Assembly: GCA_031213475.1 (NCBI GenBank)
Contig: JARUPZ010000011.1
Span: 3,181,001-3,245,000, forward strand
From: Nereocystis luetkeana
Lineage: Eukaryota; Sar; Phaeophyceae; Laminariales; Laminariaceae
Direction: 5' to 3'
DNA: 64,000 nt
Notes under the pieces: model-generated
Databases searched by the model: none
The model's input: only the letters and a program-made list of their open reading frames with translations
What the model was told of the DNA's origin: nothing
Shown here: positions 1 to 12,700 of the stretch, in pieces
How the letters are laid out: every line of letters starts with the position of its first letter
Numbering within the stretch: position 1 is the stretch's first letter
Translations under genes and position numbers: made by a program

Positions 1-63
1 CAGCGACAGCAACAACAGCAACAGCACCGACAGCACCAACACCATCACCAACACCAACACCAG
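1..63. repeat. CAA/CAC-rich simple repeat at left edge
   Basis: Runs of CAACAG, CAACAC and CATCAC. It could be part of a low-complexity coding exon of gene 1 (minus strand), but no frame can be confirmed at the edge. Confidence 0.6.
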
Positions 64-304
64 CTAGGTATGTACAACAGCTAAACGACTGCAGCTTACA
101 ACCTCGCAAAAGTCCATCAAAACCCTGCTTGCCATCCATAATCTCACCGTGCGCAACCATCAACTAATCACCAGGATCGTGCGTACCATAGGGCAGAATA
201 TCAGATCTGGTTGTTCTTGTATTTTTTTTCATTACGGGCAATCGGCCGAAAACCTTTTTGAGATACGTAGCTGACCTTTTTTTGTTTTTGTCGGCCGCAC
301 ATAT

Positions 305-410
305 CAACCCTTTATAGGACTGCAGCCCCGTTTCGGGGACAAACTACTCGGAATGAGTGTGGCGGGTAGGTCCCCAAGACAGGACCGCAGTTTTTGCCTT
401 TGAAGGGTTG
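305..410. mobile_element. MITE-P copy 1 (degenerate)
   Basis: Imperfect palindrome. One arm reads GACTGCAGCCCCGTTTCGGG and the other is its diverged inverse ending AAGGGTT. Most diverged of the seven copies. Confidence 0.6.
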
Positions 411-564
411 AAAGCGGCTGTAAGCCTTCGCACTGTACGCAAGACGGCCCTTACATCACCCGTACAGAGTGGTACATGGCGCGACAAATCAGCGTAAGGT
501 TACGCTCGAAATTGTCGTTTATCAATTTTTCTGCTCTCACCACAGGCGCGTTCGACGAACTCAC

Positions 565-755
565 CCTCGAACCGTCACCGCCCCCGTAGCCCCTCGATCC
601 CGTCCTCCCGCCGCTGCTGCTGCTGCCGCCGCTGCCGCTGCCGACGGAGTGCGGGGTGGCGTCGAAGCCCGTGGGGCTGTTGGCGGTGATCCCCACGATC
701 GCCGTCCCGCTCGCGTCCAAGCTGTTCCGACCGCGGAGGTACGAACCATTATCTG
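565..755 (-). CDS. Gene 1 exon 6 (about 63 codons)
   Basis: Two tandem acceptors (CAG|CAG|AT) put the start at 755 or 752, a likely NAGNAG site. Phase fits exon 5 either way. Encodes GSYLRGRNSLDASGTAIVG and then a Gly/Ser-rich stretch; donor AGG|GTGAGT at 565. The next exon is not seen; the (CAACAC)-rich tract at 1-63 is preceded on this strand by a possible CTAG acceptor. Confidence 0.75.
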
Positions 756-3700
756 CTGTTCGACCGCGGTTCGTCCGTCGTCGTCAGGAGCAGAAAAGAA
801 AAGAAAAGAAAAAACAGGAAAGAAAAACGACAAAATTACAATACCAGGTATATCTGAGTTCCACAGCTGTCAGGGTTTTGTTTCCCTCAAAGGCCGTAGT
901 TCGCGCAATCGAAGCATCCCACGAAGCTTGCCATGATGAACTTCGACAAAATCCTCGATCTCAGAGCTGTCGTTTTTCAAGTTCATGCATATACATATAT
1001 ACCGGTTATGTATATACATATTATGAAGGGTGCGGAGTGAAATACTGCTGTTTTTGTTTGTTTTGGAAACGATGACACAATATTGTTATGCCATTCTGCC
1101 ATCACAATATTTTTACCAAAAAACAGCGGCTGCTAGCTGTGGGTTTTGTCGAAACTCATGTACGCAAGCTGCGTGTGATCCTTGTCATCAACACGTCTAG
1201 CACTGAACCTGGTATAGTGCATGCCTGTAAAAATCACATTGCACATTGCACAGAAACGCGCGACACCCAGCTACGTACATACCACTCGCGCGCTTTCAAC
1301 TCCGACACGTGGCCACAGTGCGGAACAAACTAAACGAAATAAGGGGAGGGGGGGGGGGAGGAGCATCAACCGAACGAAAACACCAACTACTTTGCAACTC
1401 CAAGCAATTCTACTTTTCGGGGGCATACTGCCAGAACGATAACCGCCCTCTGTCTCTCTGCCTACCACGACCTTACCCCCCCCTCCCTCCCCCTTCCCCC
1501 TCCTCCCTCCCCTATCCCGCTCTGCCCCTTTCCCCCCCCTCCTTCCCTCCCTCCCCCCCCCCACGAGCCCACAAGCGCACCTCGAGCGCACGAGTCCCCC
1601 TATTCTTAGCCCCTTGCCCTAGCCCTAACCCTACCCCACCTCCTCGTGTGCTCTCTTCCGTGGGTCTCCGCACGCGCGACTGGTACGGGGCAAATCGCTC
1701 CGCCTCCACGGACAAGGAGACCCATCTGTCCCACTTAGAGCTCCATCTCATGTAATGCACCTGGCATGACATGGCATGATGTACATGAAAATGAGTCGGT
1801 TGAGTTTTGTGCCGGCGACCGTCGGTATGTGCTCATCTCATACTGACATGACATGAAATACGGGATGAATATATGACATTTACCTATATCATGTGATGCC
1901 CCACCCTGTTCCGCGATATAAGGACCATTTATATGGAGTTATCATATACAAACGGCTCTTCCGTTTCGGATCAGATAGGTACACGACACTGCAGAGTACG
2001 ACACAAACCCGATACGACGACACCTCACATGACACGGCATCACACCATAGGACATGAGATATCATGATACGATACGACATTGCGCTACACATGACCTGAC
2101 ATGACATACGGCATGAACTGACACAACATAGCTCATGGCATAACAGGCGCATGACATGACATACACACGAGACACCGAACACCAGCGTCCGCCACGGCGC
2201 ACAAAAACGACCAAGCTGCGGCTCGGCGTGGAATGCGGCGTAGGGATGGGGGAAGGGGCGAGAATAGGGTTGGTGGCGGGGGTAGGGGTGGGGGTGAGGT
2301 TGCGCTGGAGCCAAAGGTGGGAGTGGGGGCTAAGGATTGGGTCGGCGGTGGCGGCGGCGGTGACGGCAGCGGGTACATTTCGTCTTATCGCCCGACTCTC
2401 TCACCAACACCTCCGTCCCTCGCCCGTTGTGGCGCACGTCCACCACCTCCGCATGTCGCCACTTCATCACGTCTCGCTGGCTCTGCGCGGCGCAAGGCAT
2501 CCATCCATCCATCCGGCGGGACGAGCCAGGCACAACGGTCATCCCAACGGAGGCGCGGGGATATAAAAATGGTTTTGTTAAAAAAAAATTGGTTGGGAGT
2601 GGGAGCAATCGCCCATCGCGTGGTGAAAAACACAAATAACACTAAACAACACAACACAACACAACAAAGCAAAAAAAGCACAACACAACACTAAGGTGTA
2701 CATAAAATAAATTAAAACTGTCATTTTGAGCAACTTTAAGACCAACCGAGGCACCCGAGAGAACCACAGAACCCAACACCACCCAGCACCACAACGGCAC
2801 AACCCCCCCCCCCTCCCCGCCACCATGGCAGGCATACCCATGTGCGCACACCCCATCCTACCCCACCCCACCTGGCTGCTAACGAAGTAATCCAGGCAGT
2901 CGAAGCGATCGCCGGGCACCGGTACCATCGTTGGGTCCCACGGTTTCCAGGGCCGCTCCTCCGCGCCGCCCACTTCCCCCTCTCCCCCGCCTCCTCCTCC
3001 TCCTCCCCCTCCTCCTCCTCCTCCCCCTCCTCCTCCTCCTCCTTCTCCCCCTCCTCCTCCTCCCTCTCCTCCTCCCTCTCCTTCTCCTCCTCCTCCTTCT
3101 CCTCCTGCCCGACCCGGCGCTTTCCTGTCCTTCAACTCTGACTTGCTGCCAGTCTGCCCTATCGCTCCCGCCCCCGGCCCCGCCCCCTTCCCAACCCCCA
3201 CCACCGCCCCCGCCCCCACCGTCGCCGCCTTCGTCCCTGCTCCCGCTGGCGATGACCGCGAAGACGACGAGTTGTTGCTGTTGTCCGCTTTCGAGAGGTT
3301 CTGCTGTCGTAATGCCACGTGACCACTATCCTGCGGAACGCCCGGCGCAACGCGCGGTGCAGGAACCCCCGGCGAACGAAACCCCGGTACAAGAACGCCG
3401 GGTGCACCAACACCAACTCCTTCTTGAGCGCCGCTGTCGTTACCCAGCCCGCCAATGGTGGCAACGGCGCCAGCGGCGGCGCCAGCCGGTGACGCTTCCC
3501 CGAAGAAGGCTGATCTCGCCCTCGGAGCCGCGGCAACCGCGGCAACCGCCGCGCCCACCGCCGTTATGGCCAAATCCATCTCTCCCTGAGCCGGCGTTAA
3601 CGTCAGCCTCAGCGGAGATCTCGGTCGAGCATCGCAGGGCGCCGGTGCCACTGTCGCCGCCGAGGTTACCGGCGAGGGTAAGATCACGCTCGACCCCCTC

Positions 3701-6700
3701 AACGGGGGGGGACGCGCGGCCGTCGCACTGAGAGCCAGGCTGCCGCTGCCGCTGCCGCTGCCCTTCATCTCCGCGAGCGCCGTCGACTGCGCCGAAGGCG
3801 TTACCGCCGTCGACTGGCTCAGCTCCTTCCCACCACCGCCACCACTACCACTACCACCACCATCCCCACCACCACCACCACGATCCCCACCATCACCACC
3901 ACCATCCCCACCACCACCATGACCATCAACACCACTACCGCCACCTCTAATGTCGGCGCTCACAAGCTCCCCTCCGTACGCATTTCGGCTCCGGCTGTCT
4001 CCTCTGCGGGGGCGGGAGGAGGACCCTTCTCGGTCCCCGGAGCCGCGTTTGGTTGGAGTGCCACCGTAACAGGCACCGGCACCGTCACCGTCTTCTCTCC
4101 TCGGCACCGCCGCTGCCGCCGATGTCGTCCCGCCTCTCGTTGACCTCGAGGAGGACGCTGAAGAGGTTGAAACGTTGGTGGTGGCGGCGGTAGCGGCGGT
4201 GGCGGCGGTAGCGGCGGTGGCGGCGGTGGCGGCGGTGGCGGCGGTGGCGACGTCTTCGCGATCCCTGCGAAAGTAGCGAGGGTGGAATTGTCTCCTGCTG
4301 GCGGCCAGCGTTTCGCCTTCAAGGGAAGCACCGCTGCTCATTTCCTGTGCAAAAAGGTTACATAGGATAGGGTAGGGTGGTGAGGTGGGGGGTACGGTAA
4401 GGTGGGGTAAGGTATGGTTAGGTGAGGTAAGGCAACGCAAAGCAAGGCAAGGCAAGGCAAGGCAAGGCAAGGCCAACGCCAGGCCACGCCAGGCCCAGAC
4501 CAGGCCAAGCAAGGCGCGTGGGTGAGCGCGTGGGCGGCGCCTGTGGCGAAAGCGGCGGTGAAGCATCTCTCTTTCCGTAGGGGAAAAGGCGGAGGTCACC
4601 TCCATCCGTCTGGAGCTCCTGCCCGAGCTTTCGTTCCTACAAGAATGCCCCCCCCCCCCTCCCTACACATGCCTGCCACGCTGTCAGGTGGTACTCTTAC
4701 CTCTTCGGTGAGGGACAAGGCCGGTGCGAGGCGTCTCCAATCTCGCTTGAGGCGGAGGCAGAGGCTTTGCTCCTCTTTTACGTATGAGGAGAAGACGATG
4801 CGTACCGTTACCTCATCGTCCAGCTCTCCCACAATAACCTTCTTGATCTACCGTGCAGGGTGGGGTGGGGAGGGCGCGAAAAGAGAGGGAAGGGGAGGGG
4901 ATGGACACGATTTCTCCCGCGCCATGAATGGTTGTTATGCCGGAAAGTATTTCGCCGAAATACACTCGAAACACCGCAGCAGGCCATCCACCCTGACAAC
5001 TTTGACTCTTGCTACAGAACCCCGCCGACATCTGCGAAAAGAAAAATGAAAACACAAACACAACAGACACAACAAGCAACTTGTGCAACACACAGCACAA
5101 AAACACGAAACAAACAACACGTGGCCCAGTCGAACGACGCAGGCGAGGCGGAGCGCGAACCGCTCGCGTGAACGTCATTTGGAACCGCTTTCGCCGACCT
5201 TTCGTAGTGTACGCTCGGGCCTTTTCGCGGCGCGCTCGTGGTGCTTTCGCGGTGCTTTTTGCACTGCTGTGCTTTCGCGGCCCTTGCGCTGTGTTCCCTC
5301 GCGCTTTCGCGGTGCATACTTTGTGCTTTCGCTGTGCTGTCGCTGTGCCGACGCCGTGCTTCGATGTACTTTTAGCGGCGCTTTCACGTCGCTTCCGCGG
5401 GCGGCAAGGACTGCCGGCAGGCAGCGTAGCACATATATCTTCCAAGGTTGTATATAACAGGGTATAAGCTCTGGATCTATCCGGGTACGACCAACATAAC
5501 CAGGTCTTGGTACCCACCCCGACAGTACAAACTAGGCACCCTACGTACGAAAAACACCAAATTTAATGCCTAAACGAACGTAATTCAGTGCCAAATGCGC
5601 GGGTGCAATGTGCGTTGGGTTTCAACCTCTCCATGCAAAGGAGGGCCTCCTCTGTGCGGCTGTGTCGACACCGGCACAGGTTTTGATAGTACACCCGTGG
5701 TCCCGCTAAAAGGCCGCCTACCCGCTCTAGCGGCAACGCGCTTTGAGTCGCATCATAGCCGGACTCGCCTATTCATAATAGCTGACTATTGCTACACCTA
5801 TATTAGGCGACGTGCGTTATAAAGGTGCCGTACAGTGCCCATTCGCCTTATCCAGGTAATATTCAGCCGCGGGGGGAGCATAAGACCATATTGATTGCCG
5901 ACTTTTGAGGTTTGGAGCTGCGACAGCACGTGCATTCTACCGTGTGCCCCGGCCGTGCATTTGCTTACAACCTTAACCCCCAGCTTCGCTCAACAGCATT
6001 TCATCCGGATCATCTGCGGTAGAGCGCAGCTGGCCTGGTAGATCGTATTTTACTGCATCGTACAACTATTGTGCTGTAAGTACCAAATACCTCGCGCTAC
6101 ATAAAAGAACGCCCGACATCGAGACATTCACCACCAGCTAAACGTAACGCCTTAGCCACCCCCGAACATGATGTGCAAATAGTTAAACCCTATGCGGCGC
6201 TACTGCCCGCTTGGCTGGCCGACCTCTGGGTACAGGGATCCAACACATGCCATTTTCGCCCTGCGCAACTCATGGCATGCCTCGTCGGTGGCGCTCCCTA
6301 TAGCGCGCTCTTCCAGTTGGCCGAAGGGCACCGAAAGGTCTGAGAGCGGTGGCAGACGCCCCCCACCCTCCCTCTCTCCGTCCCTTCTTCCACCTCGCTT
6401 TCATCGGAGGAGCCGTCGGGTGAACCCTTGCTTCGTCCTCTGCATCGGGCCGCAAGGGTGTGACTTATGTATTATTCCTGTTTTTCTATGCGCGTCTAAC
6501 TCTCGACTGCCGCTATGGTGCTACGTGCTCGGAAGAGGGGGGTGTTGCCTGGGTATATTGTGTGTTGGCGGCGTCTCAAGAAGACCACCATCCGCCTTAC
6601 ATAGGTCCTAACACCCATAGAGAGCGACTCCCCGTATCTATACTACAACGGGGGACCATAGTTAATACCTGGTAGGACCTGTGGTATACCTGGTACATAA

Positions 6701-9700
6701 AAACCTATCTATTTAACCATTTTTACTATTAATAACAACATTTGATCCTACCAGGTATTAACTATGGTCCCCCGTAATAGGAGACTCGCCTTGTATGCGC
6801 TCCTATTGTGCGGCAGTCGTGTCAAGCCATTTTAGGTCGCCTTAACCCCTTTAGAACCGCAGTCCCGTTTTGGGGACAAACTACTTGAAATTTGACTGGT
6901 TTGTCCCCAAAACGGGACTGCGGTTCTAAAAGGGTTAAAGCCGTACGAATACGCGCCTTAAAGTTGTGCCAAAATAAATGGGACCACGACTGTTTGTACA
7001 AACATACAACAAAAGTTACGCCGTCCAACGTAGCTACATCCAGGTAGTTATATTTTGTGTGTGTTGTCTCCACATTCAATATTAACCCTTTTAGAACCGG
7101 AGTCCCGTTCTGGGGACATTCCAGTCAAATTTCAAGTAGTTTTGTCCCCAAACGGGACTGACGTTCTAAAGGGGTTAATAGTTATATCTACCCAAGTACA
7201 TCAGCACACCCAGTGTCCGCCCTGATTCCTTGTACTAGAGAGATACATGTACTACGTATTGATAATTACGTGGTCCCAGACAGCGAGACAGAGAAAAAAA
7301 AAATACCATTAATAGCAATTGCAAATAAGTGGGCAACCCAAGTGAAATGCCAACGTATCGGGTGTGTATGTATGTGTGTTCCTCACATTAAACCGTTCTT
7401 TCTACCCGTCGACATCCAGCACAACCAGTGTCCGTGCCGATTCTTCAATCCTAGAAGAGATACAAGTTCTGTGGTCACAAAGCTACGCTACAGAGATACT
7501 ACGTTGCCACGTATGCAGTAAGCACTGCAGTGGGCAATGCAATGCCATGTTATCATACTAGATACGGCAGGCACGACATACACAATCTATGAAAAAGAGA
7601 AACGAAAAGAAACAATCAAAGAGAAACAAAAACAAAGTAGACAAATCGAAAGAGAAGAAGAAAAAAATGAAAGCAAAACTAGGAGAAACAATCTGTCGTG
7701 CCCCCCCCCCGCAGGCGAGGTGGTCAACACTTGAAAAAGAACGAGGTGAAAAAAAGAAAAAAATAACAAAAACACCACTGCTTGTAAACAGAGTAAGACA
7801 AGAACCAAGGAAAAAAAAAATAACAAAGGGAAAATAACAGGCAGACCAAAGCCCAAAGCACCCTCCAGGTTACGGCAGCAGTTTGTGGTACCAGTAGTAT
7901 AGCCAGGTTCCCCCTGCTAATCCGCCTGGTACCTTGCTACCCAGACTGCCGTCTCCGCCCTGCGTTCGTCAACTATGCCCAGCCCCTTGGCGTCAGACAA
8001 TACGAAAAGAGCAGAGCAGGTTCGTCATCCAACCACGCCACACGGCTCCTTCAGTACGGCTTATCAATCAGAAAAGGAAGAGAAAAAAATGAAATGAAAA
8101 TCACGGAGAGTCAGCGCAAGAAAGAAAAAAACAAAACAAAAAGAGAAGACAAGGGAAGACCACGTTCGAACCAGCTGCACCAGTTGGTGGCACTAGTAGT
8201 ATGGCCATGTTCTACTTCCTAGTCGGCCTGGTGCCTTGCTACCCTGTCTGCCATCTCCTTCCTACTTTCGTCTACCGCCGTTTCCCTTCTACCCCTCCTG
8301 TTCCCCCCCCTCTCCGCATTCCCTCGGTCGGGCTTTCTGCCACTTCTCCTGTTGCCCCCTCCACCCCCATTCCCTTGGACACCATCCACGGCGGATGCGC
8401 GGCGCTGCCTACTCATCTCAGCCTCAGCCTCGTGCCACCTCACCATGAACCGTTCGGCTGCTTCAAGGATCCCCCGGTACCACTTCCCCGCCTTTTTGGC
8501 TGCAGTGGACCACAACGCGGTCTCAACTCCAAACACCAAGGGGGCAACTTCCGTTGAACCTTCGGTGGCTCGGAACTCCCTAAGGTCTTCGACTATGCAT
8601 CTATGCCAAGTCTTACACTGTCTGCCTGGTCTCGGGTTCTCCCCACCAGCTATCGGCCCGAACATTATCCGACTGGGTAATCGCTCCTTGCTTTGCCGTG
8701 CCACGCCCCCCGCAAAGAAGAGCCGCCGTTTACGAATGGTCGTTTCGATGCTCTCGCAACGTGTCATCTTGAGGGCCTTCGCGTACGAGAGGGTGGCATG
8801 GTCAGTACGAAGTCGGCGCTGGAAGCCAATGACTCGCAACAGGACTTGGTGGTGAGCCGTTCGAAGCTTGGCAAAGTGTTCCGCTCTGAGGGTCCACGTC
8901 ACACACCCGTACAGCAGGGTCTCAATCACCTCGGCCTTCAGCATTCGGAATTTAAGGCTAAGGGGGGCGGTCGTCCTATCATACAACTCCGGGCCGAACC
9001 GTTTGAGGCATGCTCGCATGAGGCGGATCCGTCGGTCGATTTCGAGCGAGAGGGCAGCGTGTTCGTGGATAACGCCGCCTCGGTATAAGAACTGGGTCGT
9101 CTGCTTATACCTCTGGCCTGCCGCTTCGATGACGAGCGGTGGTGCGAGGGTTGTCTGGTCTGGTGTTTGTAGGAGCATTGTCTCTGTCTTCTTTTCCGAC
9201 ACCGTGAGGCCTGCTGCTTCGAAGACAGTCACGATGACTGTCATCATGTTCGCGAGCCCTTCAGCCGACTTCGAGACAATTCCTGCATCATCGGCGTACA
9301 ACATGCCCTATACAATTCCTGCATCATCGGCGTACAACATGCCCCATACAGACCTTCGCACGCACGCCAATGGCTCCCGCTTCCCTTTGTTCGAACTACT
9401 TCAGCTTCACTGAGTTGGACCAAATCGGGTACGAGAACACAACAAAAGCCAGACCAGAAAATAAGAATAAAAAGACAGTGAAATACAAATGAAAATATTG
9501 AAACGATCGTAACTTCTCTAGAGCTGTTGCCGTTGTTTTTTTCCCCCACCTTACATTAAAAAACAGCCCACGGGATAAATACTGAGAAAATATACCTGCC
9601 TTGTTTTTTTACCCAAACAATCTATGTACTCGTACCAGGAAATAACTACCTTCGTACCAGTATACCTTTTCGCATAATACACGGTAACCCTTTTAGAACC

Positions 9701-12700
9701 ACAGCAGTCCCGTTTTGGGGATAAACCAGTCAAATTGTGAGTACTCTGTCCCTAAAAATGGGACTGCGGTCCTAAAAGCCTGTATGTTCATATTCATGCC
9801 CTATTTCTAGCACAGAAAATCTGGCTTCTTGTTGGAGTCTTCTCGACATACCAGGTACATTGATCGTCTCGCCGTCCACCCGAGAGGAAGCGAACAGAAA
9901 CATTTGGCTTCCAATGATTTGTAGTCATGCATTTCATTCTGTCCGTTCGGTATAGATACAACAAATACTCAACAGGTGCCTACATTTCTGGACAGATAAG
10001 TAACATGTAATTTTTTATTTATTTTTTTTTTTTTTTCATCCCATTTATTATCTTCGCACATCTTCTTCTCTCTTTCCTTCCAACTCGTAACTCAGATCCG
10101 GGGTCACATAGCAGGCTCTTCACATAGCAGGCTCTTCTCCCCCCTTCCCGCTACGGTACGTGCCTTCATTTTTTATCGCGAGAAGATTTCAGCCTTTTCT
10201 TCCCTCGTCGACTCGCATCGAATTGTGCCTACCCACGCTGCAAGGCGCTCTCAACAATTGAATCCCTTTTTTTATTTTTGCAAATAAAGTCAAAGTCCGA
10301 CCCTCCTGGGGCTCGAACCCAGGACTCAAACAAGTAGAATTCGAGGTTAACCACTTGAACCACCGGGGCGACCGGCTATACATACGCACAAACGGAGTGC
10401 TGTTGTTGCTGAGTACCAGTATTCCGCCAACCATTACGACAATGATTTACACCATGTCATGTTAAAATGGATAATATCGCACGCAGAATTCCGTGTTGCG
10501 CGGAAGAATAGCAGCGCTCGGTAGACGCCTGGCGCTTTCTCTGCGCAAACGCTTCCTCCTTACAGCCCCAGTAGTACCAGGTGTATGATGTCAGTTCTGT
10601 GCTCTATGTTCTTTGTTTGCTTGCGTATGTACATGCGATCCGTTGTTCCGTTGCTGCATAAGAAAACACATAAACTCGGCCACCCAGCATCCAAACGATG
10701 TGTTGTCACACGTTCGTATTGATAGTATTTAGACATTTGGACTCAACCGCATGTATCCACCCAAAAAATATTACAAACAACAACCAAACGAAACTGATAA
10801 AAGCAGTGAGTCGTGAGCATTTCACGACTAGAAACTACCAGTACCAGGTAGTCGCGAAGCCGACTATTACGGGGACCATTGTAAATAGGACCAAAATATT
10901 GTTAGTAAAAATAGTGAAATATATTACTTTTTTTTGTGCACCGTAGGTCCTATTTAATATGGTCCCCCGTAATAGCTGACTTTAGTTGGCAAGTCGGCTG
11001 ACGGGTCGGCTGGCGACTTTAGCCGACCTGCCGACTAAAGTCGCGAAGCGAGCCAACCCCTGCCCTCCCCCGGGCGAGGGGGTCCCGCTGGAGGCGCCGC
11101 CGGAGGGTTCGCCGGAGGCGCCTCCGGAGGATCCCGCTGAGGGCGCCGCCGGAGGCGATAACTACGTTATTTGGCTTAATTTTACGTAAGAAAAGCGCAA
11201 TGAACATGGCTTAGATTCACGTAAGTTGCAACACAAGAAAACAACCGCTTACGAAAGAAAAGTGCGCAAAAACGAGAGGTACAAAAAAACTATTAACAGT
11301 TCTCTTCCCTGGACTAGAGGACCGTGATAGTACTTGGTTCAGTCGCAATATTACCTGATGAGGATACGAGCGAACCAACGAACTCGTGACCAAGCTACGT
11401 ATAGTCTGCAACAGTGAACGGAAGCGGTGCATAAAATAATCCAGGAAAGGTCTTGGACCCCTCCGTCATGTTCTTCGTCTATTACTATCTCTCCCAACCT
11501 TGCACCCAACGTGCGCGTCGATGACGACGATAAGCTGTACACCGTATTATCATCTATAGCCACCTATCACACAATATCATGCCAGGTACGACAGACAGGG
11601 AGCGACACCGTAGACCATAAAAAACTTCCACGGCGTGTTGTTGGAAATTGGCCGGCTTGCTGCGCCGCTTCTCGTGCTTCACACGATATAGCACCGTTTC
11701 GGGGTCGCGGGCGCTCGCCAGTGTGGTCCGCGGGCCGCTGATCGTCACCACGTTGGCGACGGCATCTCCTCCCTCAGCGTTGGCATCAAGTGCGCCAGAG
11801 CTGACGCCGTCGGCACCGTCGCGAGAGATGGGTGTGTCTGCGTGTGGGTCTCCAGCCGCGCGCTGCAGTGTCAGCCAAAAACGTTTGAAAGCTGTATCCC
11901 GTGGAAAAAAACGCCCACCTATGTTACCATCAAGGAAATCCATAAGTCGGAAAGTCGGCACCTCCATTTCACGACTAACTCTTAGTCCCACTATTAAATA
12001 CCTGGTAACAACTATTAATAATGATAGTCGGCGACTTAAGTCGTCACGACTCAGCCCTAAAAACTGATGCTTGAAATTTAGCTCACATGCCTTCTAAAAA
12101 ACACCACTTTGTCCGGGAATACAATCACCGTTTGAGCTCTGATGTAAATACGTATCAAAACTACACTATATTATCGACCACAGCGGTACTATATTTACCT
12201 GCTACTATTAATATTAATATTACGGGGGGCCATATTGAATAGGACCTACGGTACATACAAAAACCTATATATATCGCTATTTTTACTAACAAGATTTGGT
12301 CTTATCTACTTTGGTCCCCCGTAATACTGTACTGCTCAAGTATTAAGCGTGAGCGCCCAGCAGCACACGTATTACTATTACTCCTATTTCGTACCGGTGC
12401 AACTGCTATTTATTTTTATATATATTTTTAATCATCACTTTTACTTCCCAGCCTAACTCGTAGGAGGTTTCACCCTCGGCGATCTTCTGGACAAGCCGTG
12501 GTCACAGGTGTCGTCCCTTCTCCCCCCCGGTACGTGCCTTTATTTTTTTGTCGCGCATAGGGCTCAGCATTCACACTGCTCGTCGATTTTCATCGAATGT
12601 AGCCAACTCACGCTCTCGCGCTCTCCGCTATACCTGGTATTTATTTTCCATCCCATTCATTATATTCGCCCTTCTTTGCTCTCTCTCTCCTTCCTACGCT

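Larger units (their letters stand above)
10803..12060. mobile_element. Possible DNA transposon with related ends, containing a 140-aa open frame
   Basis: The left part holds GAGTCGTGAGCATTTCACGA and several AGTCGGC/GTCGCGAAG motifs. The right part (11965-12060) holds ATTTCACGACTAAC and AGTCGGCGACTTAAGTCG, in inverted relation. A MITE-T is nested at 10865-10974. The element limits are uncertain and no transposase motif was recognised. Confidence 0.35.

Noticed and set aside
10302-10374. Functional tRNA gene
   Set aside because: A and B boxes and the T-arm are present but the acceptor stem pairs at only about four positions, and the piece heads a repeated SINE with an A tail.
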